Of a stretch of 64,000 nucleotides of DNA, positions 8,971 to 20,689 are shown in pieces; position 1 is the first letter of the stretch, and every line of letters starts with the position of its first letter. Origin of the DNA: Paragonimus skrjabini miyazakii (lineage: Eukaryota; Platyhelminthes; Trematoda; Plagiorchiida; Troglotrematidae); contig JTDE01001050.1 in NCBI GenBank assembly GCA_014338405.1, positions 1 through 64,000 on the forward strand, given 5' to 3'. Under the pieces are notes generated by a model that ran no database searches, was not told the DNA's origin, and was given only the letters and a program-made list of their open reading frames with translations. A program made the position numbers and the translations under genes.

Positions 8971-10564
8971 TATTCTTTTTTTCCCCCAACATTATGCTAA
9001 CTTACAGTTTTCTGTCTCGAATATTTTATATTTGAGATTGTAACACTGTCATCTCATATGACCTTTTCTAACAAATATCGAGAACCATGGGATATATTTT
9101 TCCATAGCGTGATAAAATCCCCTTATTTTTCCGTTTCCAAGAGAACCGCAACCCAGGCACGCACTTGACCTTGTTCATGCTGAATTGCTTGAAGGATGGG
9201 ATGAAAGCTGTATAATTCTTTTAAGGTCATCTGGACATTTGCGTTGAAGCGAACAAACGATTATCACCAATGTTTAAATTCCACAGATGACCTGTTTATT
9301 TGAAGCAATAAAACTAACCAGTTCGGTCAGCAGGACAACCATTGTGTTGCCTTATGAGCACGCTGAAGCCAAACTGTGTATCCAGTTTAGAAAATGGGTC
9401 ATTTTGGTATTCCCCATTGTGACATGCGGTTATTATTTTTGAATACTTTCATCACAGTCAAAGAGCCCATCGTTCGTCCTGTTAATTTTTTGCATTCCTT
9501 CATAGATAAAAGTGCAATGAGATTTTCGCCCTTAGCCGAGAACGTTGATAAATATGTGAAAATATCCTCTGGGTTCTTGGGTTGGACTGAGTTTCGGTAC
9601 ACTTTCTGCCAGCACCCATTATCATCTGCCCTAATATGGGGAGTACACTGTTCGCAGCAATATTATTGCACTCCGAAATTTAAGAAAGAAGGTTGAACAT
9701 GGATTTATCCATTTATCTAGGCTACACGTTTATGATCAGAAGAAGATACCATCAGCCAGTGCAGCTTCGTTTTACAAAGCAGAAAGGTACATTAGCAAAC
9801 GTTTGGGATTGCAAGTTTCAAGGTTATGGCAGAACGCTTGTTTCACCCATGTCATACTTACACACGGAAGGAATGTTTGTTTAATGATGTGAGATAAACA
9901 ACACAATTGGAAGTGTTGTAAAAATAGGACTTATCTCAACTCATAAATCACAAGACAACTCAAACGTGGTAGGGTGTAGTGAGGTGTAACTAAATGCCCA
10001 CTGGAGATTTGGTTTTGTATTACCTGATTTTATCAGCCTGATTAGCAAAGGATCTAAAGTTTCACAGCTACATTGGATTCATAATCAGAAATATTTCACT
10101 GGCTGAAAAGATAACTCGCCGATAAGTAGTACACGCGCAATGAATGATTCAGATTAGCGTCTTCTAAATGTATGATGTTATTGTATTCATCAAACTTAGT
10201 TAAGTTTAAGTACGAGGCGAATTCTGAAAAGTTCAACTTGGTTTGTGATAATCTTCATACAAGTTGAAGACTAGAGGTCGACGAAATGCTGTTCGCTTCA
10301 GTTTCTACCGGTTATACTAATGAGTTGATTGTATACTTCGATCATTCTCATCAGCCACGTAATGGAAATAGTTAAGTCGAAACTACATGTGGGTATAACG
10401 CAAACCTTCAGTGATTGGTGGATAAACATCTTAGGTTACAAGTTATTAAGCAGAAGTCGTTGTCAATAAAATCTGCACACACCTAACTGGTCATCAATAT
10501 TTAATCAGTAGGACTTCAGTAATATTAGCGATAAGTAGTCTGACAGATTTCATAATTCAGAAGA
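8971..10564. other. Mostly unrecognised sequence
   Basis: Apart from the exon candidate at 9447-9586 I see no element or gene. Composition is AT-rich and the frames are short. Confidence 0.4.
9447..9586 (-). CDS. Candidate internal exon, unknown protein
   Basis: Open minus-strand stretch of 140 nt bounded by an acceptor (...GAAACTCAG) and a donor (ATGAAA|GTATTC). It begins with two nucleotides of a split codon and ends in phase 0. The peptide contains PKNPEDIFTYLSTFSAKG and ends KKLTGRTMGSLTVMK, lysine-rich and soluble in character. The plus strand also has a 100-codon ATG frame across the same DNA (9394-9696), so only one of the two is likely real. I recognise neither. Confidence 0.3.
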
Positions 10565-10680
10565 GACTGAAATGCAAAAAGTCCTGATTTAAACTGGTTT
10601 CGAACCAGCGAGAGAAACAACATAGCCAGCCGCAACAAATGCTCTGCCGGCTGGGCTCCAGAGGCGCTCCGGAAGCTCAG
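10565..10680 (-). repeat. tRNA-like dispersed repeat, copy 1
   Basis: The minus strand carries a perfect T-arm-like hairpin (CTGGTTCGAAACCAG, 5-bp stem). It is preceded by TATGTTGTTT and followed by GACTTTTTGC and CAGTCTC. A related copy lies on the same strand at 45100-45200, showing a dispersed tRNA-headed family distinct from the ribozyme SINE. Confidence 0.45.
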
Positions 10681-10867
10681 AAATGTCCCATTTGAGCCTA
10701 GTTACCCACCCGACTGACGGTGTCATATGGAATCCACTAAATGATCCAGCAGACCGTCTACCAAAGCAGAATGTCTTGATTAGTCCACGCTGGAATCCAC
10801 CAGCGTCACCGATGGGCATTGATATCGCTTTGCTCACAAATAGTTTGACAGATATAAGCTTCCGGCT

Positions 10868-10935
10868 TGGTTTCGTAGTTCAGCTGATAGAGTCATGCGT
10901 TTTCTGTTGCATGCTCGAATCCGGCTGAAATCTAG
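10868..10935 (+). repeat. tRNA-like sequence
   Basis: TAGTTCAGCTGATAGAG looks like an A box/D-arm, and GCATGCTCGAATCCGGC 30 nt later looks like a B box/T-arm. The arms do not close well, so this is a tRNA pseudogene or SINE head and not a gene. Confidence 0.35.
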
Positions 10936-10939
10936 GTTT

Positions 10940-13120
10940 TCGCAGTTGGATCTCCTGTTAACCGTAATTGTAGTTTTTACTTGGTTTGAGCTATTGAGTG
11001 AACCTGTGCACTAACTGAATGTATTTATTTATTTGCTGAATAAACGCGTTGGCGGTGACTGGTCAGTTTACGGTAAACTGAGATTTACTATCTGTTGTCA
11101 TTCAACAATCCGAAAAATGAGCCTTTAATGAAGTCATTTTTTTACACCTAATATTGTAAGTTAGGGGACAGCCTTGCTTTCTTGACAACTGAGCCTTTGT
11201 TGGTGTAAGCTGATTGTATTAAGCCTCGCTGTCATAGGCATACGGATTTATAAAACACACTGGCTTAAATTAGACCGACATGTCTGAGACGTTTTGCGAG
11301 GCTTGCTTACCAGCGCGGCCAGGTTGATTCAAAACGGGAGACCTACAGCGGTCAGCAATACATTATTCTCCAAAAGATGAGATACGAGCAATCTTTGATA
11401 GCAACCGGATTGGATACTAACTTTAAAAACCAAAATCTTAATCCGTTTAACTGCATCTTCATTAAATTAGTCAGTCGGATTCGTACAACATCTTAACACG
11501 GGATTTTCGCTCGATAAATTTTGTATATCAAATCCCACTTATCTCTATTTACCGTGGTGCGCAACGAGGTGATTGCACATCACGTGAACATCCTCAGTTC
11601 ATTCGCTACACTTGTGGGTAACCCAAACGAGAAACTTTTGACTGATAGTGGAAATTGCCTGATCAAGCAACGTGGACCAGTTCGGAATGAACAAACGTTT
11701 TGATCGAAACGTGACTACTTATTTCTCATTGACCGTATGACCTAAAGCCCTTAATTGCTCACCTGCTTTCCACTCGCGTTACAATCAAATATTCCGCTAA
11801 ACACAAAATTGGAGTTGTGAATAGCGTCACACTACAGCATGCTCGAATCCGATAAGAGAATTGCCACACAAAGCATAAACTGTGTTCTCACAGCTGCACA
11901 AAACTGAGACTCTAGATGGTATGAAATTTATGTCAACTTTTCTATTCCTAATTAAGACTGTACTTAACATGAACTAAGGTTGCGGGTGGAAGTGATTATA
12001 GGTCGAGCTTTTTAAAAGACATAATACACTGATGTGCCTTCAACGTTTTTGGAACACTACGGACAACAAGTTAGCAGAATGTCGATGATGGGTTAAAACG
12101 ACATTCATTCAACTAGGTTTAATGGCATGATTCTCGTATGAAACTCATGTGCTTTCGGACAACCGAATACGATCGAAATTATTAGTCGGGAGTAAGTAAG
12201 ATCCTTTAGTAAACAGAGTATAAATAGTAATTTTCCCAGCTTTTGATCATAATAAGATAACTTAGCACCAATGGGTTTGAAAGCAACTCGCAATAGTATT
12301 GATACTTACAGTGAATTAGCATAGCCGCAGGTTACAATGCAGTAATATATGTAATGAAATTGTGAAGTATAAATGGGTAAACAATCACCTTTGATGGTTT
12401 TGGGCTCAAGGTATAATGGTTCCCACAGCAAATACTTACACAAGAAAACGGAAGATCTGATACATTTTTAAGAGCGCTGTTGCCGCTTTAGATTAGACAG
12501 GTAATTAGGTTGGTTAACTAAGTATTCGTGTGCTATGGTACACAGTTTTGAAATATTTGTTTGTTACAGTCTGATAGCTTACATTTTAATAACAGAATTC
12601 CGTCGTATTACTGATCGTGGTCACACCAGTTACGTATGACTATTCAACTTGACCTAGTGTGACATAAGTGGCATACACAACGCCTCCAGACAGACGTGAT
12701 CATTTCACGTCAACGCTTGGTTTTGCACCAACTTCGTGGAATCTGCGTTCATTTCCAGAACTGCCTCACTTACTAACAAGGTACAACTAACCACAGACAA
12801 CAATTAATGTGCATTTATTCATTCATGTCTACTAGAATTCTGGTCCCTTGTAGTTGGAACTACAAGGTGAACAGGACCATGTCCGTTCGAAAAATGCGGA
12901 TTATCCGGTTGTTTTATTGTGAACGTTAAATGTGAATTGAATGATAGTGTCCGTCGATTGAACTTTCCAGTGTAACACAATTTTGCCGCCACAATGGAGT
13001 AAATTTGTTATTAACGGCAAATGTCCTGATGAAAAGACAGTTCTGAGTCTCAGTGACCGTACTAGTGTAAAATACAAGGCGGCTGTTTCTACTCTGATCT
13101 TTAGTTACACTCGCTGACCA
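10940..13120. other. No recognised features
   Basis: AT-rich sequence with only short frames. No repeat copy or motif was recognised. Confidence 0.5.
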
Positions 13121-13123
13121 AAT

Positions 13124-13341
13124 TTAGGGTAACGTAAAGACACCGGGGGACAACGCTCTTCCGAAGTATAGGTTCCAGTAGCAGTCCTGTAAAAGGAAAC
13201 AACACAAACAAGAATTAACCAGAAACCCAGTAAGTCATGCACATGACTCACACAAGCGAAAACCAAAACGGCGTCAATAACCCAACAGCACACCCTGTGA
13301 CGCAGTTCCACTTCAACCCGCGTATTTCCTGCCGGCTTCGA
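13124..13341 (-). CDS. Candidate two-exon coding segment, unknown product
   Basis: Exon A (13341-13252, minus) follows a GTGCAG acceptor and codes 30 residues including VEVELRHRVCCWVIDAVLVF. It ends TGT at a consensus donor GTGAGT. The 65-bp intron (13251-13187) ends in a strong pyrimidine tract, TTGTTTCCTTTTACAG. Exon B (13186-13124) continues in phase 0 with DCYWNLYFGRAL and stops after FTLP. The intron signals are the best in the window. The joined peptide is cysteine-rich with one hydrophobic stretch (IDAVLVFAC). No family is recognised, and 5' exons are not identified. Confidence 0.4.
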
Positions 13342-13349
13342 CTGCACGT

Positions 13350-16300
13350 TACACTAGGAAGTAATGTTGGTGACCCCGTCATATACTAACGTTATGGACT
13401 TGAACAAAATCACGAGATCCTTGATGAACCTTTATGAACTCTCTTCAGTCATGGATGTGTAGTCATCTTGCAGTCTGAAACATTGAGTCCCTGTTCGCCA
13501 TTTGAATAGAATAGTCAGAAGCACAAATAATGGTATGGATTCATTTCGCAGCGTAATACAATCAGCGTAATGCAGCCATTTCGTGTAACGCCGCATTTAA
13601 TCGAAAACCCTCACACGCATTTAACGTTCTTTCGTCGAGCCACCATATAGCAAACAGCTAAGTGCCGTAAGCGTATTGTTCAACCAGAAATTCAATCGTA
13701 ACATTTGCAAGGGTCACCGTTCCTTCAGAAACTGGAATTTATTTCTGTACACGTAAAATACTGAATTCTTACTTCAGGTGGGTTGACCTTTGAGCCATGG
13801 GATATCCCAGTAGTAAATTTCAAACGACTGTGGCCCGAAGTCAGTTATCAGGTAATGTTACTCTTCAATTCAGCAACAGTCTGACTATTGAAAATTTCAA
13901 AATATGTAATGGTCGAGATAACAATCACGCAATGCACATCATTCAACCTTCGAATGCTTAGAAAAGAGTGCATGTTCAACTTTTCCCTCGTCGATGTCGT
14001 CCCTATTGCTTATTGCTGAACAACCCGAGCCTACAGTATTTCAGCAACGAGTCGACTTGAAGCATATTAGGTTGCACAGCGGATTGGCATATATTGAGCG
14101 CTTATGTGGTTAGTAAGATGCACACAACACATATCTGAGTTTACTTAAGTAAAATTAAGCTTTAGTACAAGCTGAAATTAATAAGCGATGTAATCGCCGA
14201 CCTCTTTTCGAAGATATATGAGAGGGGACGACCATTAATCGCCACAGTAATCAATAAAACGGAAGAAGGGTGAAGACAGAAGGAGAAGGGACAATGTACA
14301 CAGGAAAATCTGCACTCCTATAGAATGTTAATGATCCGTTAACAGCTTCTTCTGCGAAACAGAAACAACGTAAAATAATTAATTATTCATTAGTGAGCCG
14401 CCGAGTGCCACAGTTATTGGACTACATACGTGTGCCTTTGAGCGTATCAGGATATAACATTAGGTCACAATGACCCTGAAACACAGTGTGTGGATATCTT
14501 TGGGAATTATAAGAAAAAAATAGTATTATCGAACTAGGACTGTTGTCGTCCAGAGATACGTATGAAATTGCATGTCACTTAAACTGTCAACGACGTTTAA
14601 ATGCAGTCGAGAATGTCTAAAATAAGACTTGGTTTATCGACGAGTCAGTATTTCTGCTATACTTTAAATTACTGTCCCTCCGTTTTCTGTGTCATTATTT
14701 GTTAATCTCTCTACCTGTTACCATCAATGTGGTTAGATTAGAGGAAATATGAGATGAATTTATTAACTGTTTCGCGAACGTATTTGGCTATTACTACGAA
14801 ATGATTTCAGCGTACGGAATGCATGTAAAGTGCTTCGCAGTTTGGCATCGTCTGTGTGACAANNNNNNNNNNNNNNNNNNNNNNNNNNNNNNNNNNNNNN
14901 NNNNNNNNNNNNNNNNNNNNNNNNNNNNNNNNNNNNNNNNNNNNNNNNNNNNNNNNNNNNNNTGTTCAACTTAATAGGGGTTCTTCTGTAAAGTGTTTCT
15001 TACTCTGGACTCTAGATGCTCTAAGAAAATATGCGTGCCTGGTTCGGCTATTCATTCCCGTCAGGTGCGTAATTGGTGAACACAATAACTGTTTAAGCAC
15101 ATGAGACAACGCATCAGAAGCTCGCATTTAAATCGTAACATCCGCATAGCAAACTATCCTGTTATAGCAAACACCAACAGCCTCACTTGTCCTACAGTCG
15201 TTATGATGCACTGGTTTATTTGTGCATGAGTTGAGGCAGATGACAGACTTGGTGAAGCATTTACAGAATGAAACAACCAGACCCAAAATTGGTCTTACCT
15301 TACACCAAAGGGGAAGAAGTGAATTGTTTATCACTTGATTGACTGGGAAGTTTGGCTGGATCTTGGAGCTACGACCGATATCAAAGTACTGGATTTCACA
15401 TGGAGTAACATGTGAATATAACTGGCCGCGTGTAGTCTGGCGTTTGTCTTTGCTTGCCTATAGACAGTGCGTAGGGCGCAGTCTTTAAGAGGCTACGCCA
15501 AATAACAGAATGGAGTAGACATTCTTTTCTGTGATAGTAAGTATAATCAAACCAAAACGACCCGTAACTTCCAACGGAGTCGCCCGCTGATATGGTAAGT
15601 TAGATTTAAGACAATGTTGTCAAATGATTAACCGTTATGGGTGGGTGGGTGTGAGTGGTGCTTTGAATAACTCTGTGGTCGAATTGCAGGACTAACAATA
15701 GAAGATGAGTCTTTTTGGAAAGTAACTGACGAACTATGTCTTCGGACTAGTTTCTCACGTAACGGCTCGGTAGTGCTCTAGACTTGAACAGCTATAATTA
15801 AAGATTGCCAACGAACAACAATTTTCAGCAGTAGAGTTTCTTGGATGCTGTATTTTCAAAAACGTGAGGAACTGGCATATTTACAACACTCAATCTAACT
15901 CAGCTGGAGTCCTGGAAACTACACGGTTGCCATTTCACAATACTATCTCAAAAAGGAAACGAAGAAAAGCTCAACACTTGACTCTGTGAACACTTTCGTT
16001 TTACTGGAAATTTGGCTTCCCCAATTCGTCTTGCCATTTTTAACTAATAATAGTGTTGTAACATCTATCCCTTATAGAACAGAAATGGCTTCACATTTCG
16101 AGCACTTGCGGCAGACTGTAGGATTTTGTGGTACATATCCAGCAGGGGTCAATTTCGTTGGTCACGGTGCATAAAAAGTGGACGCGGCCAAGACCTAACA
16201 TGAACATAGCACGATCGTCGTCCATAGCTCATGGTCGTTTTGCGTACACTGTGTATGTTTAAATAGCCACTAACTCAAACTAGGTATAATAAGCGACTGT

Positions 16301-19300
16301 TACTTGTTCTACCTTATACACTATTGGGTCATAAAACCTTAGTAAATGTATGATATTGTTGGGCATTCAAAGAGACTTTACTCGTAGCTTATCTCAAAAC
16401 GAACAGCTGGACACAAGCTGAACGCTAGGCATGTAATACATCAATCTCTATCTCATTCAGCTAGGTATAACAAAGGCGACAATTGAATCCCGCACTGGAG
16501 TTAGCGTGTTACAATCAAAATGAGTCTTCTTGCAGGTGTGAAACTGATTCCAACGTTTGTAAACGTTTTAACATTTTCACACCTTTCATTGTTATGGCAG
16601 CTGCTGCAATCAGCCGTACAACAACGGGAAAATAGCGTTGCATTAAAAGTTTAATTTATCTTTCATTTCTTCACAAAAATGTCACATGTGGAGGCGGAAC
16701 AAAATCCACTACAAAATAAATAACGATTCCTTGTTGAACAACTAAACGATATGGTCTCTGTCCTATCGTTGCTTGCTTGAGAAACACAGGAAACGAAACG
16801 TGGCGAGACACTGAAGTTTATCTACAGCACTGTGGTGTAGCACAATTTGATTTCCTAATTGTGTTTTCGTTTCGTCTAGCTTTAAGTAAGGTTACTGTAA
16901 CGTTTACTTATTACAAGACGATAGCGTATAGTTGTTACACCAAACACTACTCTTCAACCCTGTTTGGTTGTGATCAATGGCAGTGGGGCTGAGCTTGAAT
17001 TGGACTACGTGGACTGATGGAGCATATGCAACAGAGGTCAGTAGTAACCGCATCTCTGTTCTCTCATCTTTTTCATGTATCACACAAAAGAATCCGTTAG
17101 TGGTGAAATAAAAACCAGTCGAATAAGTGTGATCACATATTACTTCATTGTGGAATGTTTGGCAACACATGAAGGTAATGTCTCAAATTTAAATGCAGTG
17201 TAATCAAAACCTTATCACACAGCTCACTAGTAAGCAGTATACTGATGGATACTCATGATCCACTGTCATTTATGCGAGGCCCTACTCCTCGTTTGCTAAA
17301 AATGCATCATCTGGCATCGTCACTTCATTCGCTAACAACGAAATGAGAACAACCACGCGCACTCCCTTCGAATGAATTCGTGTTCGTAATCTAAAGTTCG
17401 GAAGAAGTTGCGCAGCACCAAGTCTCACACACCAGTAACCATTGAGCCGATTGGATTACAGACAGTCTTGCGAATTAACGTCGTATCCACTGCGGATTTC
17501 GTCATTTTGGTGTTGCTCACAACTCCAAAACCTTGCCAGCGTTTCCAACAAACGGTGTTTTCTATGACTTCACCTACCAAATTGACTAGACAAGCCGAAC
17601 GTTATTCCAGAGTGAGTATGGCTTAAATTTTACTGATGACTATTCGGTCATACATGTTGTGAAGTCAGTCGACCAATGGTCAACGACGGACAGATAATCG
17701 GACTAGGAATGATGCCGTATACTAATGGTGCACATCAAACAGTGAATCAAACTGAAATATAGTGCTTCGCTTTAAACATTGTACACTTCAACCTCCATTT
17801 TTGCGCTCTCACACCTATCCTCCTCAGGTAGTGGGTTACATGATCTAGGATTTATTTTGGTGTCAGTTTAGTTTCGTTCATTTCCAAACGTACTTGGGCG
17901 GACAACAGCTAGAAATTATGCTACACTCTTATTACTAACAAAATAAACTTGATAAGATTTGAACTAAGCACAAAATCTGAATAGAATGTACTACGTTCAA
18001 TACGTTTAATTATTCAGTAAGTTGGTCAGGTGAACCAAATAAACAGCCTTCCATTCGTTTCTCACTTGTTAGTGAATGATATAAATGATTGATGAGACAA
18101 TTCCTGAAATTACATCCAGACTTCGTTCCAGAATGAAAGCTTAGTGAAAGCTAAATTAACTATAAGGCATATCTCAGAGATGAGCAAATAAAAACGATCT
18201 TCACGTAAAGACTGTCAAAGCTTTCGAGCTTTTTTGTCAAAGTTTTTACAGTCGCTGTCATGAATGGTTAAATGATTATGCAGCTTAGTAAACCGCGATA
18301 AATTAGGTAAAAAGTGCAGTTTCTAGCAGGTAGATTTGGTAAGATTTAATTTTCTGCATCAATAGTCTGTCTTTAAAAAAAACCTGTTGGGCACCTTTCT
18401 GTTGTTCATTTTCCATAACAGTATTTATGTGCCTTGCCAGTGAGTCACGGACATCCTGTAAAAAACACTGTAGTAAAACGTTGGAATGCTGGTTTGCACG
18501 GGCGAGTGGAGCAGTCATTTTCTATCGATAATTCGTAGGATGAAGTGTGCACAAAAACGTTTATCTTCATACCATATAAATATTTGTAGTTTTTCAGTCA
18601 CAGGCCATTTTTACACGGTAAACTAGATACTTTTAACATCTATCAATGTTCGTCTGGGTTTCACCTGATTCAGGTACAATTTTTTTCAACGGCTGCATAC
18701 CCTTGAGGTTGTTTAACATTACTTTCTATTGTTTGTCTAACAGAAAATTCAATCAAAAATGCAGATAATTTACAAAACATCGTCAGATACGGCTTGTATC
18801 TCTCCTATCTGGGGAACAATGATAATTTCCGTATGACGTGTATTTACGAATCAGAAAAACTGATGTGAACCATACGACTGTTGTGGTCGCAGGATGAAGA
18901 CGGCTTCCAAAGAAGATAATTGTTTATACACAGTGTAATGTTTATAAAACTGCAATGAACTACCCGTAAGTAAGTGTTGTTAAGCTTATATTGCAATAAT
19001 ACAGTTGTTCTTACAATTTGGAGTTCAAATCCCGACTGTAACAAATATGGACACTACGGTTGAGCTACGGATAAGCCAAGTTAGGTTATCCGTGAAAAAT
19101 AAATGGACAAATAATAAAAAGTTAAACAAATTAAGTTGTTAGACGGTGCAGTCGACATTGTACGAATTATGGGGGGGGGAGACTTTATACCAACATTTTG
19201 AGAAGACAAAACAAAAATGACAGGAACTGCAGGAAACTCATACCAAATCGTGTAATACTTTTCGAAGGTCACCTCAGTGGTTACAATAATCCAAACATAT

Positions 19301-19615
19301 TTCGAAATATGGTAATTTTTTTACGTCGTAGTTGTTCTTCAGAAATTCAGTCAAGTGGTTCCGGTAAACATGTTATTTAGCATTATCAAAAACTTTGTTA
19401 CAACCTAAGAATTCGGAAACTTAGTGACGGTAAGATTTAAAACAGTTCGTTCACTTCAGAAGTTTGAACAAAACCGTTAGAACACGAAAACAGGTAGATG
19501 CAAGCATTTTGTCATGACTCGTCAGTATCAAGTTTACAATGACATGAAACGGTTTTTTTCTATCGAACAGTTATGGGTGGGTGGGATGGATAGTCGATTG
19601 ATGGGTTAGTAAAGG
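13350..19615. other. Mostly unrecognised sequence
   Basis: Outside the gap only a small exon candidate stands out: 15342-15299 on the minus strand, 44 nt, between CTTCCCAG and GTAAGA. It codes for NQVINNSLLPLWCK. Otherwise there are short frames and no element that I recognise. Confidence 0.35.
14863..14962. other. Assembly gap (100 N)
   Basis: Exactly 100 N, the usual placeholder for a gap of unknown size. Reading frames across it are artefacts. Confidence 0.99.
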
Positions 19616-19618
19616 TGA

Positions 19619-19879
19619 CTAAGTCCAGGGCAGGGTCAAGCTCAGGAACAATTGTTTCTGAGTCCACAGAGACAGCTTCAGTCGACTGATTGCAACAGCC
19701 TCAGCGAACCGCAAGAATTTTGGGTTTGAATGACGTAATAAGATTCTGAGTGCACAAGCCGGATCGATCACGTGACCAGTGGTCAGGATGTACCTTGCGA
19801 TTGCGGACATTAGTTGTTCGCGTGTCTTAACAATATTGCCGTTCTTCGGTAATAGTGAGTTCTGCACCCATTTAAGCAA
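19619..19879 (-). pseudogene. PLE-3 endonuclease C-terminus
   Basis: Minus-strand frame of 86 codons. SAIARYILTTGHVIDP, FLRFAEAVAISRLKLSLWTQ and the terminal SLTLPWT match the C-terminal half of Penelope GIY-YIG endonucleases. The catalytic YIG/R-EH part is missing. Wording differs enough from the other copies to be a third PLE subfamily. No ribozyme-like motif is seen downstream (below 19619), and no RT is found upstream. Confidence 0.7.
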
Positions 19880-20144
19880 ATTTATGATTGTTAAGCAACA
19901 TTAAAGTATTTTCTAATGTACTCATTCTGCAGTTATTACTGAATCGAGAACTTATCAGAACAGGTTGTTGCACTCGCATGGACACTAGGAGTAAATCGGA
20001 TTGAACGGGATTTTCTTGACCACTGTTATCCAAAGGGGATTCATGAGATTGCTCAACCATATTGACGCACATGTAATCTGCTACATATACCACTCAAGGG
20101 ATTAACAGTTTTACATATTTCACTTGAAGGATCCAGTGTATTTC

Positions 20145-20350
20145 AAGTTGAATATCATCCACAATTGATCGCAGCTTGCGCATTCCCATAGACTTTCCAG
20201 TCAGCCCCTTTCGAAAGGCATAAGCACTAGACTCGAGTTTCGCTCTTATTAGAGCTCGTCAGTAATGCATATCCTTGCCACTGCCGGGACTAGAACCATG
20301 ACCACGCGGTTCATTAAGCAACCTTGTTTACCACTGCGCCATTGACCACA
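20145..20350 (-). repeat. Hammerhead SINE, near-complete copy
   Basis: Minus strand, reading down from 20350: tRNA-like head with A box TGGCGCAGTGGT and B box GGTTCTAGTCCC, hammerhead ribozyme (20274-20218), then a tail that includes TCGAAAGGGG and ends near TTCAACTTGAAAT. It lies head to head with the plus-strand copy starting at about 20352, with about 50 bp of near-palindromic sequence between the heads. Confidence 0.85.
20218..20274 (-). ncRNA. Hammerhead ribozyme, intact core
   Basis: Type I hammerhead. Core CTGACGA, helix II GCTCT-AATA-AGAGC (5 bp, tetraloop), GAAA, stem III ACTCGAGT (AC/GU pairs, self-complementary), cleavage after GTC. Helix I pairs GCATTA with TAGTGC (one G-U). All conserved core nucleotides are present. 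Sm-alpha repeats of schistosomes carry the same ribozyme class in the same context. Confidence 0.85.
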
Positions 20351-20351
20351 T

Positions 20352-20680
20352 ATTAGGCACAAACGAAAGTGGTTGAGCGTTCACAAATGATAATTCGTTC
20401 GTGTCTAATGTGTGGTCAATGGCTCAGTGGTAAAACACAGTTGCCTCATGAAAACGTGACTGGAGTTCTAGTCCCGGCCGTGGCAAGGACATGCACTACT
20501 GATGAGCTTTAATGAGAACAAAACTGGACTCTAGTGCTTCTTTTAAAAAGGGGCCGAATGCTGGGAAGTCTATGGGAATGTGACAGCTGCAACCAATCGT
20601 GGGTGATGTTCAACTTGAAATAAACCAAATCTCCGACTACGCATCAGTGTATGTTGACGAATTGAACGACTTCTGCGTTC
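20352..20680 (+). repeat. Hammerhead SINE, decayed ribozyme
   Basis: Plus-strand copy with head (GGTCAATGGCTCAGTGGT as A box, GGAGTTCTAGTCCC as B box), ribozyme region at 20487-20543 and tail to about 20680. In the ribozyme the G of GAAA is A (CAAAAC) and the GTC cleavage triplet reads CTC, so cleavage should be lost. Helix I (GCACTA/TAGTGC) is still perfect. Confidence 0.85.
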
Positions 20681-20689
20681 AGTTTTTGT

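Noticed and set aside
15635..15660. GGGTGGGTGGGTG run, and a similar run at 19572
   Set aside because: G-quadruplex-like but short simple sequence without context; no function can be supported.
8665..16125. CATTTCGAGC(T/A)CTTGCGGC occurs at 8672 and 16095
   Set aside because: Only 19 bases match and flanks are unrelated, too little for a repeat family call, though it may be a scrap of one.
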